Source of the DNA: Welwitschia mirabilis
Taxonomy: Eukaryota > Gnetophyta > Gnetopsida > Welwitschiales
Direction: 5' to 3'
Assembly (NCBI GenBank): GCA_051453625.1
Contig: JBOZIK010000001.1
Location: forward strand, 77,051,278 to 77,115,277
Length of the DNA: 64,000 bases
Part shown: piece after piece, positions 57,655-64,000 of the stretch
Layout: every line of letters starts with the position of its first letter
Position numbering within the stretch: position 1 is the stretch's first letter
Made by a program: the position numbers and the translations under genes
Notes under the pieces: model-generated
The model's input: the letters and a program-made list of their open reading frames with translations, nothing else
Databases searched by the model: none
Told to the model about the DNA's origin: nothing

Positions 57655-58170
57655 TTATTTTCCCTTTTGACATGCATCACATAGCCCTTTATGAGAAAAA
57701 GACATTTTAGGAAGACCCCTAACTATCTCATCATGACATAATTTTTTCAAAGTATCAAAGCTAATGTGACCTAAATGCTGATGCCAAATAAGATCTTCTT
57801 GAGAATGAGAAGATAGATATGTAGAGTTATTTGATTGATTTACACAATACACATTCTCATTTCTATTTGCTGCAAGTAATGGTTGATCAGTTTTGTTATG
57901 TTTTACAATACATTTATTTTCATTGAAAAAGACTTTATGACCCTTATCATAAATTTTCCTAATGCTTAATAAATTATGTTTTAATCCATTAATAAATAAA
58001 ATATTATGAATATTTGGTAAGTTAACTTCACTGATGCTTCCAATTCCTTTAATTTGAGCTCTTCCATTATCCTCAAACATGACTTCTCCTCCATTGTATT
58101 CCTTGAAGCTAATGAAGTTTGATTTATCACCTATCATATGTCTTGAGCACCCACTATCTAGATACTAATA
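57655..58170 (-). pseudogene. C5 protease and GAG-pre-integrase
   Basis: From about 58170, YLDSGCSRHMIGDKSNF is a copia protease with the catalytic DSG intact, followed by a 160-codon open frame (57655-58137): GIGSISEVNLPNIHNI, GLKHNLLSI, then the HHCC-type GAG-pre-integrase zinc finger (WHQHLGHIS, then CDACQKGK). This is the longest intact coding piece in the window, but it lies inside a dead polyprotein. Confidence 0.85.
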
Positions 58171-58348
58171 AGAATGATTAATTGCTTTTAAAGCCATTTG
58201 GATCAAAAGGCTTTTAGTTATGCACTTTAGAATCCACCTCAAGCATTTATTTTTGTTTGTAATAGGATGAAACTTTTTGGAGAAAGTAAACTTAGATTCT
58301 AATATGGAGTGAGAAAACCAACTTTTGTGAAAGATACAATCAATATTA

Positions 58349-58542
58349 NNNNNNNNNNNNNNNNNNNNNNNNNNNNNNNNNNNNNNNNNNNNNNNNNNNN
58401 NNNNNNNNNNNNNNNNNNNNNNNNNNNNNNNNNNNNNNNNNNNNNNNNNNNNNNNNNNNNNNNNNNNNNNNNNNNNNNNNNNNNNNNNNNNNNNNNNNNN
58501 NNNNNNNNNNNNNNNNNNNNNNNNNNNNNNNNNNNNNNNNNN
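58349..58542. other. assembly gap (194 N)
   Basis: Between C5 protease and the gag C-terminal region. Confidence 0.95.
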
Positions 58543-58797
58543 CCTAATATCAAGTTTATCTAGAAGGATCTTATTTTCTTTTCCCAGTTAGTTTATTCTA
58601 TGAGTCAGATTTTGACATTCCAAATATAATTCTAATTCAATATCATTTAGCATATCTTTACTAATGACTGAATCAATGTGAGAAGAAGAACATACCTTTT
58701 CATTAATGATAGCCATGAGAGAGATACCATCACATTCTGAATTTAAGTTTCGTTCACTTTCTCTGTCTTCATTATTCCATATTGCAAACAAGACGGT

Positions 58798-58897
58798 NNN
58801 NNNNNNNNNNNNNNNNNNNNNNNNNNNNNNNNNNNNNNNNNNNNNNNNNNNNNNNNNNNNNNNNNNNNNNNNNNNNNNNNNNNNNNNNNNNNNNNNN
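58798..58897. other. assembly gap (100 N), flanks duplicated
   Basis: A block of more than 75 bases occurs on both sides (CATGAGAGAGA.ACCATCAC to CATATTGCAAACAAGAC) with a few mismatches. Either a duplicated contig end or a real short duplication. Confidence 0.95.
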
Positions 58898-59009
58898 CAT
58901 GAGAGAGAGACCATCACATTCTGAATTTAAGTTTCGTTCACTTTCTCTTTCTTCATTATTCCATATTGCAAACAAGACTTTATTTTCCTTTCTTTTATCA
59001 TCTTTTCTA

Positions 59010-59903
59010 TTGTTTGGGTAGACATCGATGTGTGACCAAAACCTTTGCAAGAATAACATTGAATTTCATGATGTTCTTCCTCTTTTCTCCTTGGTGATCT
59101 CCTAGACTTACCTCCGCCTTATCATCTTTGCATGAAGCATTTGAACCTTCTAGCTAGAAGAGCCACTTCATCATCACTTTCTAGTTTTAAGTCAGACCCA
59201 TCCTTGATCTTAGGAACTTCATGTGTGATAGATAATGCCATACTCTTCTTCTTCTACTTTCCAAATTTTAGGTCAAAATTGTGAAGATTCCTTTGAAGTT
59301 CATCTAGTTTCATGATATTTAGATCCTTACTTTTCTCAATAGTTATCACTTTTTATTTGAACCTTTTTAGTAAAGATTTCAAGGATTTGTGAACCACTCT
59401 TTATTCTTTAATTATTTCATCTAATCCATGCATAGAGTTTACAATATCTATTAGCTTTGCAAAAAAGTCATTTATTCCTTCATCATCTTCCATTTTTAAA
59501 TATTCACACTGGATGATCAGAATTTAAAGCTTAGTCTGCTTTACTAGATTGGTTCCTTTGTGAGTGGTTTCCAAGATATTCCATGCTTCTTTGGTAGTGG
59601 TGCAGTTCACAACTCTTTTAAAATATTCTAGACCTATAGGATAGCAGATAGAATTTAGCCCTTTGAAGCTGTAAGTTATGGGTTGTTTCTTATCTGGCGT
59701 CCATTTGTCCTTACTTTTTAGAATTGCCAACTTAATAATAGAATCCTGCACAGTTGGAGGATAAACCCATTAATGATAGACTCCCAGATTTCAAGGTTAA
59801 TGGATTAGATAAATACTTTCAACTTTGCTTTCCAATAACCATAATTTATTCCCTTGAAAAAGGGAGGTCTTGTGACAAAATTTCCTTCAGTGGATTGACT
59901 CAT
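59010..59903 (-). pseudogene. C5 gag relic
   Basis: Starts at ATG 59903: MSQSTEGNFVTRPPFFKG, then NYGYWKAKLKVFI and INLEIWESI. After a shift the open piece 59524-59751 reads KLAILKSKDKWTPD, SFKGLN, and CTTTKEAWNILETTHKGTN, the copia gag helical domain. Near 59060 CYSCKGFGHTSM is a zinc knuckle lacking its last Cys. The start is supported by the same peptide in C1. Confidence 0.85.
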
Positions 59904-59954
59904 TTTTTAGGGATGAGTGGAGCAGAGATCTATTAGAATCTATTGCTTAACCTC

Positions 59955-59966
59955 ATTATGATACTA
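59955..59966 (-). other. C5 primer binding site, decayed
   Basis: The minus strand reads TAGTATCATAAT against TGGTATCAGAGC (8 of 12), about 10 bases from the LTR end. The position supports it more than the sequence. Confidence 0.5.
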
Positions 59967-59975
59967 ATTAAAAGT

Positions 59976-61297
59976 TAATAAATGACCCTAGAGGGGGGTG
60001 AATAGGTCTTTTAAAACCTGTTTCCTTATTCTTCAAAACCTACAAATATGATAAATATAAAAGGAATACAAAAACAAAGTATTTAATGGTGGATAGACAT
60101 CACCCTTCAACTTTCTAGACTCTTTGTTTTTGCTGGCATATATTATCTCCCAAGAATGGTTTTCAAGCTTACCAAATAACCTTTCATAACCAAGGAGGAT
60201 TTTAATGCTTATCCTCAATCATAGATAAATGAAAGAAAGAAGGATGTACTAATGCATAGATATCTTCTCTAAGGAACAATAATCTCTTCTTTCAAAAAGG
60301 GTATAATGATACAAGCAAAATAAAAATCTAAACTTAAAGATTATTTAGATGTACTATGAGAAAGTATAATAGTTCTTCTTTTTAATCTCAGATTTTACAA
60401 GTTAATATCATATCCTCTAATGATTAGAGAAGAGCTTTTATATTGAAGACATATAAGATAATCATTTCCATAGGAAGTAGTAAATCATTATGCTTTTTTA
60501 AGGAATGGTTACCTTTTTCCATCGTATGGTTGATATTATATGAGACTCTATCACCCGCCTCTGCGATCACCCTTATTCTAATATTCGGTCATCCTTGCTT
60601 GTTATAGATTTCTCAGTACAAAATATGAGCAAGTACAATCACCCTTATGTCAATAAGTAGTCGACCTTAACTAGGTCACCTTAAGCAATTTTATTCGGTT
60701 GACCTTATTAGGGGAGATTTTTAGCAAGACGTGGTTGCTCTTTACCATGTTATTTGGTCAACCTTGCAATCACCAGGTTTAGGTTTCACTAATTGTCATG
60801 CGGTCACCCATTCATAAACTTATCAGTCACCTGTACTACTATCAGATAGATTCTTACTGCATGTGATACGGTCGCCCATAGGAATATGGTCAGTTGCCTG
60901 TCCTGATATCAAGTTGGATCTTACTTTATGTGATGTGATTACTCGTAGGAATATGATCAGTCATCTGTCCTGCTATCAGGTTGGATCTTGCTGTGTGATG
61001 CAGTCGTCCATAGAAATATGGTTGATCACCTGTCTTGCTATTAGATTGGATTTTATTGCGTGTGATGTGATCGCCCATCAATGAATAGCAGTCATCCATG
61101 TTTGAACCAGTTTTCTTTATGTTATGTTATTTCGGTCACTAGGTGTTACATTTGTAATCACCTAATTCTAAAGTAGTGTTACAATTCTTTAACAGTTGGT
61201 AGCCCGACATTTTAAGTCGGTCACCCAATGCTAGGAAACACCGCATAAAAGACTAACTACAAAAACTCATTAAATTATTAATGATAATGGGTTCTTA
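59976..61297 (-). repeat. C5 5' LTR
   Basis: Full-length partner of 51918-53266: GACCCTAGAGGGGGGTGAAT near the left end, GGTGGATAGACATCACCC near 60085, the 67-base tandem units at about 60815-61080 (GGAATATG at 60881 and 60948, GAAATATG at 61013), and TTCTTA at the right end. Both ends carry single C-to-T type changes from TGAGAA/TTCTCA. The 73-codon plus frame at 60863-61084 is an artefact of the tandem units. Confidence 0.85.
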
Positions 61298-64000
61298 ATA
61301 AAAAATATAAATGTATTAATAAAAGCTATTTCTTTTGATTACTATAGTTTACAATCATGATAGTAATAGGATACATTTGTAATAAGACAACTAAAAGGTA
61401 TTATGTTAATGAGAAGATGGAGTTAAAAGGTTGTACCTACATGTGATTCATGTCTCATGATATAGGTTGAAGGCTTAAACTTAAATTAGATTATTATTAT
61501 TAGAGTAAGATAATGTATCGTGAGTTTTTATTATACTAGCTATACATAAACCAATAGACATTTAAAAAACTGTTAAGCTTGTAATACAATTAACTATTAA
61601 AGTTATCTTGATAGAAACAATTAAAAGAAATAGTTTTAAGGGAGCACATTACTAGATGTATGTATTTCGTATCAAAGAGAAAGAACTAGTAAGGAAAATA
61701 TAGCACAATGTACTATTTAGATATTTATCATCAAATAGAATGAAGCATGAGACCTTATTACAATATTCATAAACATGAAGCAATAAAATAAATAAAATTT
61801 AAGAATAACAAAATTATTTAAAGAATACATAAAGATTAATAGAATCAAGGTAATCATCACAATAGTTAAGAGTGTAAAAAGAAAGATTTAGAAGCTAGGG
61901 ATGATATTAGTTAGGATTGGTTCATGTGCATTTTGTTATTAATATGCACTAACATTTTTTATATTATTATCTTTGGTATTCCTTTATTAAAAATTAATAT
62001 ATGTAATTTAATTATAATGCAAATAGGCTAGGGAAAGTGTTATAAGTTTAGGATTTTGATATAACAAAAATGAAACACATAGAGTGGTGCCCAACTATGA
62101 ATACAAATAACTAGTAAATTTCTTTTTAGTGATCAACCAAGTTAAATTGTTATAATTTTAAAATACTATACCTCAAACATAACATTTGCTCTAAATAAAT
62201 CTACTTGTATAAGAGATTTTATTTCTTTACAATCAATTTATTTTTCACCATAATACCTATTTTGCAAATTCTAAAAATGAATAAAAAGATTACTATTATT
62301 ATAAATAACCATGAAAAAGGAATAGGATTAAATTTAACTTAAGAAAAAAATATAAGTGATTATAAATCTATAAAACTTAGTACACATAAAAATATTTATC
62401 TATTATAGCAATTAAAGTTATGGCAATTAGTTGTTCCTTGAAGGTTTAGAAGCATTAGCTCTTAGAAGAAACATTTTATTTAAAAATGAATCATAAAAGC
62501 CTAAAATACCTATAGAAAAAAACATTCCTTAATATAAAACAAATAAATTCGTTAAGCTCCTAGTTAAATATGAGTTTGATATGAAGTGTCTCTTAGATAA
62601 TAAAAATTGATTGCTAATTCCCTTAGTCAAATTTTGTGTATTTTTATTTGTGAAATGAACTCGAGGATGACAAATATAATTAAAGAGTAACTCTAAATTA
62701 TGAATTTATTAAAGGCTATAGTTTTATAAAGGAAAAGTTTAAATTATGTAAAGATGCTAATGTTATTTTCTAGTATCATGATGCTAAGTTCATTTTCAAA
62801 TTTTAGCAAGATTTCTTTAATGAACTAGAACTCAAGAATATGATAGCATAACTTCCATTCAAAAATTAACAAATTAACTAAATAAATCAACCAAATCCTT
62901 AAAGATATTTTAAGAAGTTATATAGTAGGTCAACTTAGTATATCAAAATATTATTTACATCTAGTACAACTTTCTTACAATTAGAAATATTAAGAATTAA
63001 TTTGTTATTTTTCTTTGAAGGTAATATATAAAATGAATTATTCCACATTGATCACTTAAAACAAATTGAATTAATAAAATAAGTAACTAAAAAATGAAGA
63101 TTAAGGAAAATGAAAGAACTCATTAAGAATGTGTAGAAGCAGCTCAAGATCAATACAAGAAGTATAATTACTAAAAGCACTTATATTAAATCTTTCACTT
63201 AGGTGACTAGTTATTTTTTAGATTAAGAAGAAAGAGAATTCTTAGAATCAAGAAATTATAATAGCCTTACTTCTAAATATTATAGACCTTTCCTCATAGT
63301 AAATAAAATATGATAATTAGCATTTAAACTTAATATTTCCAATCCTTAAAATAGGATCCACCTCATATTTCATATTAGTTTACTTAAATTATATAATAAA
63401 GACTAATATAAGGATTGTGTTATTATTTGAAAATAATTTTTATTTAAATATAATATTAACTTTATGATAAATAAAATTTGAATCAAAGATGTAAGGATAA
63501 ATAAATGAATGGAAAAACTATTAAGAAGCGTTAGTTGAATTCTCTCATTGTAATCAATATAGTTGGAAAAATAAGAAACATTTATGCAAAAATATGCAAA
63601 ATAATGAAGACTAACCATATTGGAGTTTACCCATATAAAAGGCTTATGTGTACACAACTAAAGGTAAGTTATAAAATACTAATTTTCTAAATTTTTGTAT
63701 AGGATAATAGAACATGGATGAGGCTTTTGAGGTAGTAAATGTTAAGGAGAAAAAATTAGTAAAGTAAGTATAGCCATTTAATGATGAATCACAATCATGA
63801 GAATGAAACCCTATCACATTCCATGAATCTAAGCGCTAAGAGGAAATGGAAGTTAATGAAAATCCCTAAAAATTTATGTGATATTACCAAATGTAAGTAA
63901 GGTTAATATTAGGATTTCTTAATAAGGTTTGATTAATAAATACTTAATCATAATGAGACTCTTATTATGCATTTGGTATAGTAAGCATTAAAAATACTTG
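61298..64000. repeat. segmental duplication copy B, right part
   Basis: Collinear with 3345-4490 and then 11126-13305 of copy A, running off the window. It has no LTR element where copy A carries C1 and C1b (between 62543 and about 62650). The 84-codon minus frame at 63403-63657 is not preserved in copy A. A short formerly coding-looking stretch at 62712-62840 is discussed in findings. Confidence 0.75.

Larger units (their letters stand above)
51918..61297 (-). mobile_element. C5: near-complete SIRE-like Ty1/copia element with third ORF
   Basis: LTRs at 51918-53266 and 59976-61297 share their whole length. Between them on the minus strand lie a decayed primer site, gag, protease, GAG-pre-integrase, integrase, RT, RNase H and a third ORF, then a purine tract (AAGGGGAAG on the minus strand, 53270-53280). 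This is the most complete element in the window, and it shows the gene order from which C1 and C1b were reduced. All frames carry stops and the N runs hide parts. It interrupts segmental copy B at a site that is empty in copy A. Confidence 0.9.

Noticed and set aside
60815-61080. CRISPR-like regularly spaced repeat
   Set aside because: Units are contiguous 67-base tandem repeats without unique spacers, within an LTR of a plant retroelement.

Overview
This looks like intergenic nuclear DNA from a land plant. It is very AT-rich (about a quarter G+C by eye, not counted). It holds no intact protein gene, and almost everything recognisable is decayed transposable element: Ty1/copia, Ty3/gypsy, two LINE types, a CACTA-like end and a short non-autonomous LTR element. 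The plant call rests on a plant-type tRNA-Ala with the T loop GATCGATAC, LTR elements primed by the initiator-Met site TGGTATCAGAGC, and extra ORFs resembling the 'putative plant transposon protein' family. Frequent in-frame TAA/TAG/TGA where CAA/CAG/CGA/TGG is expected suggest heavy decay of methylated cytosine. That, plus one LINE of a non-angiosperm flavour, makes a gymnosperm (for example a Welwitschia-like genome) conceivable. That is a weak inference.

Layout: tRNA-Ala relic (48-120, minus); unassigned DNA with small duplications (to 2.8 kb); left half of segmental copy A (2.8-4.5 kb); copia C1 (4.6-10.4 kb, minus) followed by a second internal fragment C1b (to 11.1 kb); rest of copy A (to 13.3 kb); a gypsy element (13.9-18.4 kb, minus) whose RNase H domain is split by a nested 3.2-kb LTR element N1 (14161-17403); LINE fragment (19.4-19.8 kb, minus); a coding relic (26.3-27.4 kb, plus); copia C2 (28.8-30.7 kb, minus); a pyrimidine-rich tandem array (30.8-31.8 kb); L1-type LINE (33.7-35.0 kb, plus); copia C3 (36.2-37.4 kb, minus) broken by a CACTA-like terminus (37434); copia C4 (40.6-49.7 kb, plus); left half of segmental copy B (51.4-51.9 kb); copia C5 (51.9-61.3 kb, minus); rest of copy B (to the window end).

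Copies A and B are paralogous. C5 sits in B at a site that is empty in A, and C1/C1b sit in A at a site that is empty in B. C1, C1b and C5 are one SIRE-like copia family and C4 is a relative. C4, C5 and C1b carry a third ORF downstream of pol, in sense, that reads like the plant transposon-protein domain. N1 carries, instead of gag-pol, a decayed ORF of 190 codons that starts with a signal-peptide-like segment. These two observations are the most interesting content. Several N gaps are flanked by the same sequence on both sides and are probably assembly artefacts. All homology calls come from reading translations by eye; no database search was run.
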